DNA of 64,000 nt from Triplophysa rosa (GCF_024868665.1 NC_079910.1:12209048-12273047); one strand, 5' to 3'; positions 37,233-49,661 are shown, counted from the stretch's first letter. The notes: a model not told the origin generated them from the sequence alone. Program-made: numbers and translations.

Positions 37233-38432
37233 ACGGTACACAAACTGCACAAAATGATCTTTTGAGCAAGACATGCTTGCAGTTCTCTGTAATAAAACAC
37301 ACAAAAAACAATTTCATCTTGATCCAGAACAGTGCAGTGTAAATGTATCATAAACTAAGTTTGAGAGTGCATATCATTTGACTATGATTTCATAACCCAG
37401 GTGAAGTTATGATGACACAGTAAACATACAATATAACAATGTATTTTTGTTGCCATAGTTTAAAATCAAACAATGGCATTTTAAAACATAATTTGGAAGT
37501 GGGGTCTATAAAACCTGAGTTTGCGGATGATGAGAGAATCATCAGTGGAAGACTTTAGTTCTACTTAAAGTTTTGTCATCTTTACGCCATCAAAGTCCCA
37601 TATGTTCAGTAGCAGCATCAGCATCAGCATCATAGGCAAAGCCTAAAATGAACAAACATGAGAGAAATGAGTGTTGGTGATTAGTGTAAGCAGCTCACTG
37701 GGTTAATCCGATTTTATATCTCTTGGATCTGCAGCCCTGCTTCCCTCTGACATAAAGACATTATTGATTAGCTCAACGATGACAGCTCTCATTTTACTTT
37801 AACACAAGTGCTCATGTTAACTCTTATTAACACATTTTCAATGCGTAGAGAACCTCTTCATTTGAAAGTTAAACTTGAACAAAAACCAAAAACATACAGA
37901 TTAGTTAAAATGCAGAAGAGATTAAGGATATGCATAACGATCATATCTAATTTTCAGTTTTCGTTATTCACCTTGAAAAAAGGACGAAAGCATTATAAAT
38001 ACACGAATGAGAAACTGCACGTCCAAAATGTTGTACATTTGCTTCACGAATCGAATATATTGAAATACAGCAATATTCCTGAGCAAACAATTTATGATAA
38101 ACAAGTTGGTTTTCCTGTGAATCTTCTCGTTAACGTTTTTTTAAGATATTCAATTGAAAGATCGAATGACGCCTAAGACATTTGTGGATCAAAATATAAA
38201 TAGAAAGATGCAAAGCATAACTGTAGCCTAAATAAATACACTGTAACAAATAAAGTTTGCATTTGCGAATGTGAGTAAATTCGTAACTTTTCCACTTTCT
38301 CCGAAGCTGACGTGAAGATCGGAGTCGCGTGGCGTTGACTTTAGCAACTGACAGTTTTATTTATTATGTAAAACCACAGAAAAAATAAAATATTTAGACG
38401 TGAGCTTTTGTTAGTCGTTGAGAGTTTCCTAC
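37233..38432 (-). other. Probable 5' UTR intron of tafa4
   Basis: A possible acceptor (TTTTGTGCAG) lies just before the start codon, and a possible donor (GTAGGAAACTC) lies at 38432. No gene is seen between them. The open frame at 37808-38176 is basic and AT-rich, has no recognised domain, and I do not support it as a gene. Confidence 0.35.
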
Positions 38433-38600
38433 CTGTGGTTCCTCCGGAAAAAAAAAGAGTCTTTCCTCCTCCCGGGTTAATTCAGCACTGGTTTGAATGA
38501 AAGTCTCCAGGAATAGGTTTAGAGGTCTTCTACGTCAGTGTTAAAGTTCATCAAGAAACCATCTGTTCACATTCACATCTTCTCGATTTCCATTCTAAAG
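38433..38600 (-). promoter_or_regulatory. tafa4: Possible tafa4 first (non-coding) exon and promoter area
   Basis: On - the sequence CCGGAGGAACCACAG is followed by donor GTAGGA. Upstream (38600-39000 on +) sequence composition is less AT-rich than the surroundings. No TATA box is certain. The exon's far end is unknown. Confidence 0.3.
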
Positions 38601-39039
38601 ACAATTACTATGTTCAACTCTGGCTTGACACAGTGATAGAGTCTTGCACATTTATTTAATGTCTCACGCTGCGCTCATGCAAAATTTTAGGAATACTTAA
38701 CCTAACTCTTTCGGTAGTAGATAATAGGGTTGTTCTGTAAATAAATAATGAAATAAACTTCCACACCACCGCTTTTAAAGACGCTGCATGCAGCCCAGTA
38801 ATCCCCAGAAGTAATTTCTAGCGTGACCATGACAACTCTCAGTTCTCCACAAAACCAACTATTTCAACTGCAGGAAAAACCAGAGCCACTGAGAGAGAGA
38901 GTTGCGCCAACGGAAGTTCGAAATTTTCGGGTAGTCACGTGAGCCTTCAGATAGTTCAACTTCATAGTCCTCTGTTGGTCTGTTTATCCGCAGCTCCATG
39001 CGTTACTAGTAACTTCCGGCCCGGGAACTACTGAGAGTC

Positions 39040-40138
39040 TGTCACGGACTAGCGTGGAAGAACCCAATTGCAGGCAGGCAATACGCCCTTTTCACAATGA
39101 CGTCACTTAACTTCCGCCTTTTTGCGAAGCAGTGTATCATAACATCCGTCTTGCAACAAACAAGAAGAAGAACTTCCGTTTTGCCGTCGCGCTGGAATTT
39201 AACAACAGTGAGAAAAAAAACTGACAGAACACGTATTCAAGTACTTATCCTAGCACCTTCACTAACACAAAAAGAAAACAAAACACTTACCTTCATAATC
39301 AAACAGGTACTGTTCAACGAAAAATTTGTATCCTTTCTCTAGCTTTGATCTTGTCCTTAGCGAAAATTTGTCTGCAAGACGTTGTACATCATCTAGACGT
39401 ATTTGTGGCAGATGTGCAAGCCACTTGGTAAACTATTCTGAGGCGCTAGCGGAAGTAACTTCTTGAGTTTTACTGGCGGTTGGCAAACCAGCTTATAGGT
39501 GCATTACCGCCACCTTATGAACTGGAGTGCTAGCGGAAGTAATGAAACACTGCTTCGCGGCAGAACGGACGATGCGTGACGTCATGTGAAAAGGGCGTAT
39601 GACGGGGTTAACAAACAAGACTTTATTTATAACAAAAACAGAAACTAAACACCTACGAGGGGGTAAACGAAAAGGTAACAATAACAAACGAACAGCAGGA
39701 CCTTGACTAACTAACACTAAACTAGACAATACTTGACAAAGGCTAAACTAAACACTTACTAAGACAGGGGATTCACACGGCAAACAGGACCACAGGACAC
39801 GGCAAACATGGAGCACATGAAACGTAAGGAAGACATCAATGCAGGTAAGCACAACAAACGTACACAGTACAATCCACGAGCAACAAGACAATGAAACAAG
39901 AGGGCATTAAATAGGCAAGACAAAAGATGGATAATTACACAGGGCAGGTGAGGAACATGAGACACGGGAGGAAAGCAATACATGAGACGAGAGGGGCGGG
40001 GCCAAAGACAAGACACGAGAAAACACATGAGAAGTAAAAACAAACAACTCATGGTTTTCTCATATAAAACCTAAGGCTTTGTCATGGCTCTGCCACAGGA
40101 CCAAGAAAAACATGACTAAATGAAGCAGAGCCATGACA
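39040..40138 (-). mobile_element. Solo-LTR-like element
   Basis: It begins TGTCACGG and ends CATGACA, the TG...CA pattern of an LTR. On - it has a TATTTAATG box-like motif mid-way (+ 39908-39916) and an AATAAAG poly(A)-type signal near its end (+ 39621-39627), the order expected in an LTR. Flanks GAGTC and GAGCC could be a 5-bp duplication with one mismatch. Length without the inserted MITE is about 585 bp. No gag or pol frame is present. It is a retrotransposon-type remnant in the fish genome and cannot code for a product. Confidence 0.55.
39084..39597. mobile_element. MITE inside the LTR, 514 bp
   Basis: CGCCCTTTTCACAATGACGT at 39084 mirrors ACGTCATGTGAAAAGGGCG ending 39597, with TA on each side. 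Further inside, GCGAAGCAGTGT mirrors ACACTGCTTCGC. The LTR phrase resumes directly after it. Confidence 0.75.
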
Positions 40139-40197
40139 GAGCCTCCACGAACAGCTGTGAAAAAACTGTTCTATTGGAGTCAACGGAGTTGACGCGA

Positions 40198-40212
40198 CTC
40201 TCTCTCTCTCTC
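40198..40212. repeat. Short (CT)n run
   Basis: Seven CT units directly beside the LTR-like element. Confidence 0.7.
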
Positions 40213-40628
40213 AATGGCTCTGGGAAAAACTAATGTTCCATAACGTTATAAATCTGATTCATAAACAGAATTAAGATTAGTCAGAGAAGCCACAAAGTTA
40301 AAGAGCAGGACACCCCAATTTTGTTTACAGTTTAACTAAAATGTTGTTTACAAACACTGTTAACCACAAGAAAGATGAGGGATAACATATGATAGGGACA
40401 TCCTTTGAAATAGTAGTCAGCATTTGTATACTGTTTATTGGTGTGGTGATAATTTCAAATAGACCACTAATTGTTCATCATTTTAAATACTGTATAAGGC
40501 CTAGATTACTCTCCAATTAACTAATATAAAATGCAACCTTATAATTTAAATACATTGTTTGACATAGGCTACTTAAACTTTGATGTTTACCTGACAATTA
40601 CCTGACAATTTCACTTTATCAGATGCAT

Positions 40629-41099
40629 CAAAAGATGCATTCTATCTAAAAGCGAATGCTCACCCAGACCTGCCTGAAACACCTCGTGTAACCACACCCC
40701 CACAAATCTACATCAGTTCGTGGTATGTTCTGATTTAGACCGCCCAAATGTATACGCAAGTAAGGTGGGCGTACCTGTCAGTACAATTGCTTTGGAACAT
40801 GATGTTCCGAATATGGTAAGAGGCGTTACATTTCCGTCACACGCTTGCAGTATTTGACCAATCACTACGCATTGGTTAACTGGCCAATCATAGCACAACT
40901 GGCTTTTCAGTGAGATGAGCTTTGTAAAATAATCTGCGTTTCAGAGAGGCGGGGCTAAAAGGAGATACAAACATGCACGCTATGTGGAAAATACAGAGTT
41001 TTTGAACCTTAAATTGTGTATACACATTGCATTACATCTAAAACAAACGAAAATAAAACGAATAATATTCGTTTAAGCCGTGTCATATGACCCCTTTAA
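40629..41099. mobile_element. GGGGTCATATG element, copy 2, left-truncated
   Basis: Shares with 5785-6293 the block from CATTCTATCTAAAAGCGAAT through GGCCAATCATAGCACA and ends CATATGACCCCTTTAA. The left 100 bp are missing, and about 70 bp with inverted CGAATAATATTCG-like sequence are added near the right end. Confidence 0.75.
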
Positions 41100-42403
41100 A
41101 ACAATAAACCTTTAAAATTATCCACCTAAATAAGCAGTCTCTCTGTCTCCTCTTCTCTTTATATACATTAATTTGTACATTTAGGTTTGCTGTTAACAAC
41201 TACATTAAATACATTTATTTTACCTTACCATGAAAAAATACTGATACTTATTCAAATACTGATACATTAGTATTAAAAGTAATATATAACAGTGACAGCA
41301 ATAAAATAATTATGATCTCATTTTATCAAAGGTGGTACTTTATCTGAAAAGTTTGAGAATCAGTTACTGTATTTAAAGCATGCAGTATATTTCGATGACA
41401 TCTGTAAACATTGCATTTTACACAATATATGATTATTGTTATAAGTTAAAATGTATTCACTTGCTGCCGTCTTCATGGACAATAACAGAAACAAAAGAAA
41501 TGGCATTGGCATTGCCAGGGCATCTTGTGTCACACATCTGATTGGGATTGGGAGATTGGGCTTCCATGTGTAACGTAGTTACATTCTCTATAGCAAATAA
41601 TTATAGTTTTTCATTGAAATGTAAAGAATAAAAAGAATAACATTAGTTCATGTCAATCTGTGAAGCAGTTTTTAAAATGACATTTATTAATATTGTATCA
41701 TATTAAAACATTCAAATGTACATGTAGTTATTTAATTTCATGCTCAAATACTCAGCTTTCCCTTTTATAATAAGACACAAGAACATCCTACAGTACTCTC
41801 TATTGCCATCCTGATCATCTCTGCACTTGAATGTGAGTTTACTCTGGAATTAAAAGGAGAGCAGAACATGTTCAAAGTGCTGTGCAAAATATTTGATAGT
41901 AAATACTATACTGACCTAATGTGAATTTACCAGCAATTTTGGTAATTAGCTAAATTCAGTGCATAAAAGTGTTTTTCAATAATTTGAATAAAAAATCTGC
42001 AAGCATTTATTAAATCTACTTTTGAAAAAAGGGCAGATTTGTCAAAAACGAGAAAATGGCTTGGTGCCAAAATATATAATGATTCAACTCTATCCAACAA
42101 AAATAAATAAATACATAAAACCCATTTAAAATTTAGTAAGCAAACCAGAAGGGAAAATGTTATTTGTATCAAAAAGTTTAAAAATTAAAAGATTTCTTCC
42201 ATCTTTATATTTTAAAATATATATGCAATACTGATGGGTTGATGCATTCTAAAATATCAATTTTGATAAGGCCAAATTACATTGAAATGGTCTGTTGACA
42301 TAAAGCGATCGTGTGCATACATAAAAAACATAGCTGTTCTAAAAAGCTGCAAGTGTAGTGTTACATGCATAAATGTCTAGCTGTATTTTGTGCCTTTAAA
42401 GGA

Positions 42404-42409
42404 TTTATT
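42404..42409 (-). terminator. snx21: Possible snx21 poly(A) signal
   Basis: AATAAA on the - strand, about 450 bases beyond the snx21 stop codon. Confidence 0.35.
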
Positions 42410-43135
42410 TCGTTCACTTAACTGCTAGTGAGTCAAAGGCAACTGAATGTAAACATAAATGTAGTTTAGAGTCATTTCTGCTCACCCTGACTGCATAGGG
42501 TTCAAGGCAACACATGCTATTTAAAGCAATGGATATTAGTGGTGTTAAAATTGAGGCTACTTTTATTGCTGTCACAAGCATTGTCTGAGTGTTGTTTAAG
42601 GCAAACGTAAGGCACAAATATATTGTAACTCTACTAAGTGGTTCCAAATGTTTTGCGAGTTTCACCAAAACCCAGTGAAAATGATAAAATGTGCCCATGT
42701 GCCCTTTAAAATGATTGTTCTAGGCAACTTGTGCATTATATGAGTTAGTATTAATTCCACAGGATTTCTTCGCACACTATCATACATATTGCTTTCAAAA
42801 ACATCATAACTGCGAACAGTAACGTAAAAAAAAACAATCCCTAACATCCTACACCCGAATGCCTATGAGGCATCTTCACTTTTGCTCTTAGCCCTAACCG
42901 CCCCCTCGCTGTCCTCAATGCTTTCTTTAATTAAACACTCCTTTAAGTTGGGTTGACTCCCAGTATCAATCCCCTGCTCCTGAATCTCCTGCAGTAGAGC
43001 CTCCCAGCGTCTCTTGTCCTTTGAGATCTTCCAGGACAGTCTAACGTTACACTGAAGAAGAGGGATGAGCAGAGGATGCAACTGGTGTTGCTGCAAGGCC
43101 TCCTGGGAAGGCGCCAGATCCTGCAGGGCTCGGTC

Positions 43136-43138
43136 TCA
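43136..43138 (-). other. snx21: In-frame TGA codon in snx21
   Basis: Reads CAC TGA GAC CGA on -. A single third-base difference from a Cys codon (or Trp) would restore the family pattern. The following base is G, so this is not the strong TGA-CTAG readthrough context. I saw no convincing SECIS-like hairpin by eye in the presumed 3' UTR (42862-42400), so selenocysteine is not supported. Confidence 0.85.
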
Positions 43139-43627
43139 GTGTTCCTGAGCCTCACTAAGCTGTTCTACATCCTGGAAGCAGCTGACCAAAGCAGAGAGCG
43201 TGAAGAACCAATGAACCCTCTGGAAATGGTTTTGCTGGAGGAGTTGATGACATCCTAACTTCTCCTGGAGTCTCAGAGCATTGAGAAGAGAACCCAGGGA
43301 TTCTTGGTAGCGGCCCACGCGCATCAGCATCTGGCCAGCACGTAGATCGCCCAGGTAGAAGAACTCAACAAATGTGGGTGTGGTCCGTAGTTCTGGAAGG
43401 GAGTACAGGTGGCTCAAGTATTGCTCAAAGGCCCGGCTGCGCTTGGCAATGGTCTCGGCGACAAAGTTTTTGCGCAGCTTTTTGCGAGGGAAGTAAACGC
43501 CGTCCATCTCGTCCCCGTGACGGCGACGCAAGCGGCTGTGTAGCCGTTCGAAGTCGGTGTAGCGGCGCGTGATGACTGCGGGAGTTTTGTCGAACGTGCC
43601 AGAATGGATGACGTGAATGGTGTAAAG

Positions 43628-44968
43628 CTACAGAAAAAGAACTCGTAAGTAGGTAGTTGACAATTTACAAAGAAAAAGTTGAATCACATTCTTTAAAAAT
43701 AACATTGTATTTTAAATTTAGTCTAGGAGGTATAAATTAATAGTAATTTGCCATCTACCAAAATACAAACGTACAAATATAGAACAATTTTGGGGGTTTT
43801 TGATGGTGGTAAATTCCAAACCATCTATCACCAGCTAAAAATAAAAAACTCAATGGTTTACACTTGTGGTTAGGGTACTTACCACATACTTGGAATTTGT
43901 CTCATGAACAACACTAGCGTCAGTCACTTCAAAAATGACTTTTTCGGGAATACAGCGAGCTCTTGAGGCCCGCCAGTTTTCTTGTAGTTGTCTGGTGATC
44001 ATGTTAGAGCCTTTTGGGGAAGGACCCATAGGGCTAGCATCTGTAGACCAAAGACAAAATCAACTGAACTGAAATAGTTCCCATAACCAAATAGCTGAAG
44101 TGAAAATTATTCAATCATCATAATTTCACCAATGTATTATTTTTTCTTTTTTTAAGATCTATACTTAGCTCTTTCTGTACAAGGACAGCCCATAACCATA
44201 AAGGATCGGTATGCTCTATAGCAACTCCTCTAAAACCCAAACTTTGTGTGAGTAACATTAAAAACCATCAGCCCACAAACTGTAAGGTGTCACACAGACT
44301 TTGTGTGTAACACCTTAAATTTGTGTTTCTCACATAGTGCATGGTTTCAGAAGAATAAAGTCAATATGAAACACTTTTAAAATCCCTGCGAACCCGAACC
44401 AGTACTATGACATTTTTCCAAGTAATAAATGAGAAAAATAGAGGCGGAAGCTTGTTTTTGTGAATTGACTGGATCTTGAAAAGTACTTCATTCAGAAAAG
44501 GAAGTTGCTGAGAAGTTAACAATCGTTCTGCCGAAGCCCTCAAAGTGACATCATCAGAAAAAGATTTCCATTTTAGAGCAGAATTACATTTTCGGATTAA
44601 AAAGGCATCGTGGATTAACTTCACCACAAACTTCACTTTCACTACTACAAACTAGTAATAATGTGTGCACCACCAATTCACTTGCATTGGTTTTGTATCC
44701 ATACAATAGAAGTGAATGGGTGCTGGCACTGTTCGGTTACCAACTGTCTTCAAAATAGCTTATTTTGTGTTTTGGGGAAGAAATAAAGTCACACAGGTTT
44801 AAAATGACAAGAGGGTGAGTAAATGATGACATAAATTTAATTTTTGGGTGAACTATCACTTTTACTCTATTAGTTGTTGTAGGGTGTGTCATAATTAATT
44901 TATTAACAACTCATATTGCTTACAACAATAATATTATTGACATTATATAGAATAAAATTGAGGACTAC
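43628..44968 (-). other. snx21: snx21 introns
   Basis: Two introns, 43628-43882 and 44041-44968, flank exon 2. The larger holds the half MITE at about 44682-44873. Nothing else is recognised. Confidence 0.7.
44682..44873. mobile_element. Right half of a TTAA-type MITE
   Basis: Contains GTATCCATACAATAGAAGTG, TGACAAGAGGGTGAGTAAAT and the end TTGGGTGAACTATCACTTTT, with the final TTAA lost. Confidence 0.6.
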
Positions 44969-45604
44969 CTGTGCTACTACAGGCATTATCCAGAGACTCC
45001 CCAAAAAAGTCAGAATCACTGTCTGGTCCTGATGCATCGCCAGCATCCTCTGATTCAAGAACCCCATCGCCCTCAAAGCACAGGGTACCACTGAGCCTGG
45101 CCGAGACGCAGTCTGTATCATCCTCAAGTTCTGAACTTTCTGGAAAGTCATCTTTTCCGTCCGTCTCAGAAGGTAGCTCTCCTTCCTTGAATAATGTACG
45201 GCGAAGTCTGTCGAATAGTTTAGAGGCCATCCCAGCTGTTCTCCAACCCTGCAACATAAAAAAATTCCACAATGAGTTGCAGTACAGAGCATTCTTCAAT
45301 CTATAACAATGTAAAGCTGTGACATTACTCCAAGCAGATTCTTTATGAGAAAGGACTGAATAAAGCCAGTGAGATGGAGCGTCCCTGAGGAGTAATGGAA
45401 ACACTGTAACTTCACACCACTCATGAACTTTCATTGAGCTGTGAAACTAGAGAGTAAACCTTGAGGGAAACTGATCTGTGACATAAATATTTATTCATTT
45501 TAGAGGGGTTTGGAAAAGGCGCCCAAAAGCATTTAACTGATGTTATTTCATGGAGGAAATAACAAATATTTATCTTCATAGGAGGATCAACACTCAACCC
45601 CCCC

Positions 45605-45627
45605 AACACACACACACACACACACAT
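45605..45627. repeat. (CA)n microsatellite
   Basis: About eleven CA units within the snx21 upstream intron. Confidence 0.85.
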
Positions 45628-46035
45628 TCTTACACTTTACGGACAGAAAGTTGATCCACACCCAACTCCACCCAAGTTGATATTTTTGTCTCTTACATCA
45701 ATTTACAATTTCCACAAACAACTTTTATACAGACTTTTTTGTGAAGACTTGGCTAGTAGTTAAAGTTGGAGAGATCAGTTTTTAGCTTGCTACGTGCTAA
45801 TAACATTGACACGCTGTATCAACAGCACTTCCACAAACTACACCGAGAGAAAATTACAGTAATTTAACTAAAACATATTTCAAAGCCACCGAACCTCCGA
45901 TAAACAGCACTGAAAAGTAGCCTTTTAAAGGGTTAGTAAACTTGCTGCACTTGCTTGCTAACTATGGCTAATCTAGCATCACACTTTTTATAACTTTAGA
46001 AAAACGAAACACATGAATATTAATTTTGTACTTAC

Positions 46036-46110
46036 CAGAGTTACAGACCTCTAAACTGCATACGATCAGCTCCTCATGGCGCGAGATAAAACATGTTTAA
46101 GTATAAAGAA
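46036..46110 (-). other. snx21: Probable non-coding first exon of snx21
   Basis: On - the sequence CTGTAACTCTG is followed by a consensus donor GTAAGT at 46035. The coding exon has an acceptor (TTATGTTGCAG) at 45249, 18 bases before the start codon, so an upstream non-coding exon is required. The upstream boundary is approximate. Confidence 0.5.
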
Positions 46111-46587
46111 ATATGGAAGTTGTTGTGATCTAGTTAGCACATTGAAGTGGGCGGACACAACTTACTGACAACCACAACCCAAAATAAATTTAAAAAATGG
46201 ATAATATGGACTTTAATTTATTAATACAAGTGTATTATATGTATTATATTATTGATTTTGTAACATGTGTACATTTTAATGATGAATTATTTAGTTTAAT
46301 ATTAAATGTATTAAACTTAATAAATATTAAATTTAAACATGTAATTTATTTTAAATGACAAAAAGCTCATTTATTAATATGACAAAAAAAACAATTTCGC
46401 AGTACAAAAGTTTTTGTTTAATTTATGTAGTGGTAGTATTTTTACCACTTTCTTGACGTTTAATTACACACCAGTTCAGCAGGGGGCGCTCAGTTGTGCT
46501 TATGTGCTATGTTTGTAGCGCAGAGGAAGAAAAGACCGCGAGTTAAATTTTATTTATCTTCTGAAACATTGGCCTTGGTGTTGCATA
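46111..46587. promoter_or_regulatory. Shared snx21/haus8 promoter interval
   Basis: Fewer than 480 bases separate the inferred first exon of snx21 (-) from the haus8 start codon (+). The interval is AT-rich with a more GC-balanced patch at 46470-46587. No TATA box stands out. A bidirectional promoter is inferred from spacing only. Confidence 0.45.
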
Positions 46588-48947
46588 ATGGCATCTAAAA
46601 AGCCCCAAACTTTACGGAAAATTTCTTCGAGTGACCCAAAAAAGTAAGACTGGTTTAAATTGTAATATATATATATTATATTATACTATATATGTAAAGT
46701 GAAAGTGTAAAGTTGCTTCTGTTTCAGTGATCAGAGATATAAGTTATATGTACAAAAATGTTGAAATTTATACAGCATCTGTCTGTATTTCAGTTTATCA
46801 ACTGACAATGAGGTCAACAGTGGAAATAACAGTGGTGCGAGGAGGAAAACCAAAAGTAAGAGCATCTGATCTTATGATCTCCATTATCAAATGTTATAAC
46901 TTGTAGTAACACTTTCATCTGATATGACTGATTATTAGCATCTGGCACAATTGTGAAGTCCAGGTACATGCAAACTGAACCAAAGGCTCCTGCAAAGGTA
47001 ATTGACTGTAGTAATGGATGAGAGTGATATTTTTTAGTTTCATTTCACTATGATACCCATCAGAACTAATGTTACATATTGTGATGTCTGTAGAACAGTG
47101 CACAACAGCAGTCAATCCTGCAGCCTCCCAGACCTTCCTCTCCCAGAGTAGGTGGCACACGAAAACCAAGAGAAGGCGCACCATCAAGACGCACACTTAG
47201 TGTTCTAGCAGACAAGAACTCTCCATGTGAGCTTATGGCTATACCACCATTTCAGCAGTACATTTGTAAAAAAAAAGATTTAAATCAAATTTAGATTTAA
47301 ATCCACTGTTCTTTGGGAACTCTTTGTTTATTATAATAATTGTTTTACAAGATTTTCTTATTAGATAAGAATCTTATAAGATTCTTAACATGTCATGATT
47401 GCTGAGGAGCAGCATATTGAGTAAACATTTCTTCCGGCAGTGATTACCAGCATTCTGGAGTCCTCAAATTTGGGAAGAAATGTCTTGCAGTCAACTGTGT
47501 TGGATGGCCACTGTATATGTCCAGATTTTGATGTCTCTGTCATCAAAGGTGTGGTACTAATCTAATTTGGTGTAATACAATTGTCCATAAACCTGCTTGT
47601 GTAACAAGTCACTACTTTCCAGATAAAGCTGCTCCTCCAAGCACAGCGGACATTAAAAATGATGAAAGGGCCATGGCGATGGAGACGTTTTTATTGGCCT
47701 TTCTCACTGCTAAGGTCTGAGCTAACCTCTATTTACTGTTTTTCTCCACTTTTTCATGTTATTTTTGTGTCAGGATTGCTTGTTTGAAGTCTTTTCGCAT
47801 TTTTTACTTTATCTAGATTGAGCATAAGAATCAAACACTGAGAGAGGAGGCAGAGATGAATATTCTGACTGTCATGGAGAAAGAACAGCAGTTGCGCTTG
47901 CAAGTTCATCGCATGAAACGACAGTATCTTGTCCTGGAGAAGCAGAAACAGCTCAACAGTTTACTGGATTTGCAGGTTATTTTTGCGTATTTAACAGGAT
48001 TTCTTTAGAATGTTTGTGTTTATATGCTTCCTCTTTGAGTTTCTCCTTCCTTTTGCAGATTGAGGCTTTAGGTTCTGTTGCTGCCACAGCAAACAAGTTT
48101 TCAGAGGAGTATAAGTCATTTGCAACAGCCATTGATGCCACAAGGCATAAGCTACCCATAAAGAACGTGCAGATTGGAGAGAACGCCGGACATTTCTTAG
48201 GTGTGTGAGATTTTTCTTATTAAAGAGTACAGAAACTTAAATGGTTGTCTATTGTCTACTGTATATGCGTTTAACACGGCTATTGCATTTAGCCATTTTT
48301 TCCGACTGTTAGTTGGTAGTTCAGAGTTTTACATGTCCTGCAAACATTTTTATTAGCTTCCAACTATATATTTTAATATTTGTAAGAAAAATGTTGCAAT
48401 TACTTATATTTGAATGTGCAGTGGTTTTGGGAAAAGTCCTGAATAAGGCAGGTGTGCCCTCTTGTGGTGGTTTCCAAAAATTATGTTAAAAACACTTAAC
48501 CTAACCTCAATGCATTCATTGAAAAAAATATTTGTCTTACACAGCCAAAGCAGTCGGATATCTGAATCAGAGTGAGCGTGTCTTGCAGCAGTATACACGG
48601 GGCATTTCCACTGATAGTGAGGCATCAGCAGAATGTCTTGGAGAAATGAAAAATTCAGCACATGAGATCAGCAAACAATTGACAAGGTGAAAGTGTATAT
48701 TGATAAACATATGAGAGGCTTTGTTTGTGGACCGTAGCACTGAAAGCTGTACTTTCAAAAATCATGTCAGATAGTCTCTGTTCTTATACAAATGTATGCT
48801 TTATATTTTCTTAAAAGGACTTTTTCTGAACTTCTGGAGGTGTCTTCGTTAGTAAGCCGTGAGACGGTTTTGATCCAGCAATCACTGGAGGAAGACCAGA
48901 TTGGACAGGGCACGGCTCAGACTCTCTTCTGTCCCTCCATGTCATGA
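46588..48947 (+). CDS. haus8: HAUS augmin-like complex subunit 8
   Basis: Ten exons: 46588-46643, 46794-46855, 46939-46997, 47094-47226, 47441-47548, 47623-47714, 47817-47975, 48059-48200, 48545-48686, 48818-48947. All junctions are GT-AG and the phases give 360 residues. The N-terminal half is basic and Ser/Pro-rich (MASKKPQTLRKISS; IVKSRYMQTE), as in the microtubule-binding tail of HAUS8/Hice1. Exons 6-8 form the coiled-coil core (IEHKNQTLREEAEMN; FSEEYKSFATAIDATRHKLP), which matches the human pattern of FATALDTTRHELP. HAUS8 anchors augmin to spindle microtubules for gamma-tubulin-dependent branching nucleation. The protein is shorter than the human one (about 410), mainly at the C-terminus. 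Confidence 0.93.
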
Positions 48948-49116
48948 TATGGTTTATGAATATTTATACATGTACAGAGAAAGAATTCAATGTTATTTTG
49001 ATTACATCTTTGTGTCTAGTTTGTCAGACGTTCTTACAAATTTCTGTTACTTCTTTGAAATAACTTTATTATGTAATCATTAATTAGGATTGTCGAGATA
49101 AAGCTGTGAATGTTTT

Positions 49117-49122
49117 AATAAA
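49117..49122 (+). terminator. haus8: haus8 poly(A) signal
   Basis: AATAAA 170 bases after the stop codon. A second AATAAA-containing site (CAATAAATG) lies at about 49180. Confidence 0.55.
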
Positions 49123-49661
49123 TTCAATTTAGTTTTTTTATATATACAATAACAAGAGTTTTTTCCAACATCTTGGAAAACAATAAATGTACGTCCTTTT
49201 GAATTCATTTTTACAGCATTATTTAAAGTCAAACTGAGAATAACATTCGCATTACACTGTATGATAAATATAATCTATCACTGTCTGCATTGCTGTTCTT
49301 ATTTAATTATTCATTTTAGAGGCCTTACACATTACTAAAACGAATTCATTTGCCATATGATTTATCTAATAGTCTTTACATGTTTTCATGAGGTAAAATA
49401 TAATGTTCCATTTGTACAAAGGTAAAAAAATTAAAACATGAAAAAAGTGACAGTCTTTTAATTATTTTAGGGTTGTATTTACTGTTTCCATTCTCTGCTC
49501 ATTTCTTTTCATAAAAACTAGTATCTAAACAAAACGTTTACTCATAATAAGAACATTACATACATACAAAAAAAATTATTCATTTTATGATCAAGCTGTA
49601 ATGTTTCAAGCGTAATGTAGCTTTAATCGGATATGACATCATGGTTCAAGAAAACAGGCGG

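Larger units (their letters stand above)
38601..42403. other. Intergenic region between tafa4 and snx21
   Basis: No supported gene. It contains the solo LTR with its inserted MITE (39040-40138) and the second GGGGTCATATG element (40629-41099). I see only AT-rich unique sequence at 41100-42400. Confidence 0.65.
42863..45230 (-). pseudogene. snx21: Sorting nexin-21-like gene with an in-frame TGA
   Basis: Coding exons are 45230-44969, 44040-43883 and 43627-42863. Splice phases join exactly, giving 394 codons before the final TAG. The N-terminus MASKLFDRLRR and FPESSELEDD, the PX core RRYTDFERLHSRL and FPRKKLRKNF, and the C-terminal helical (PXB/TPR-like) region ending KECLIKES identify SNX21, an endosomal phosphoinositide-binding protein. 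Codon 304 (43138-43136) is TGA in the otherwise intact frame, between SEAQEH and DRALQDLAPS, where the human protein has Cys as I recall. Translation stopping there would lose about 90 C-terminal residues, with PX intact. The rest of the frame is undamaged, so this is a point nonsense, a sequence error or readthrough, not general decay. haus8 lies head-to-head. Confidence 0.85.

Noticed and set aside
42863..43138. Selenocysteine at the snx21 TGA
   Set aside because: SNX21 is not a known selenoprotein, and I saw no convincing SECIS-like hairpin by eye in the presumed 3' UTR. Nonsense or error is simpler.
44971..45306. Serine-rich frame on +
   Set aside because: It is antisense to snx21 exon 1, whose acidic-serine coding sequence creates it.
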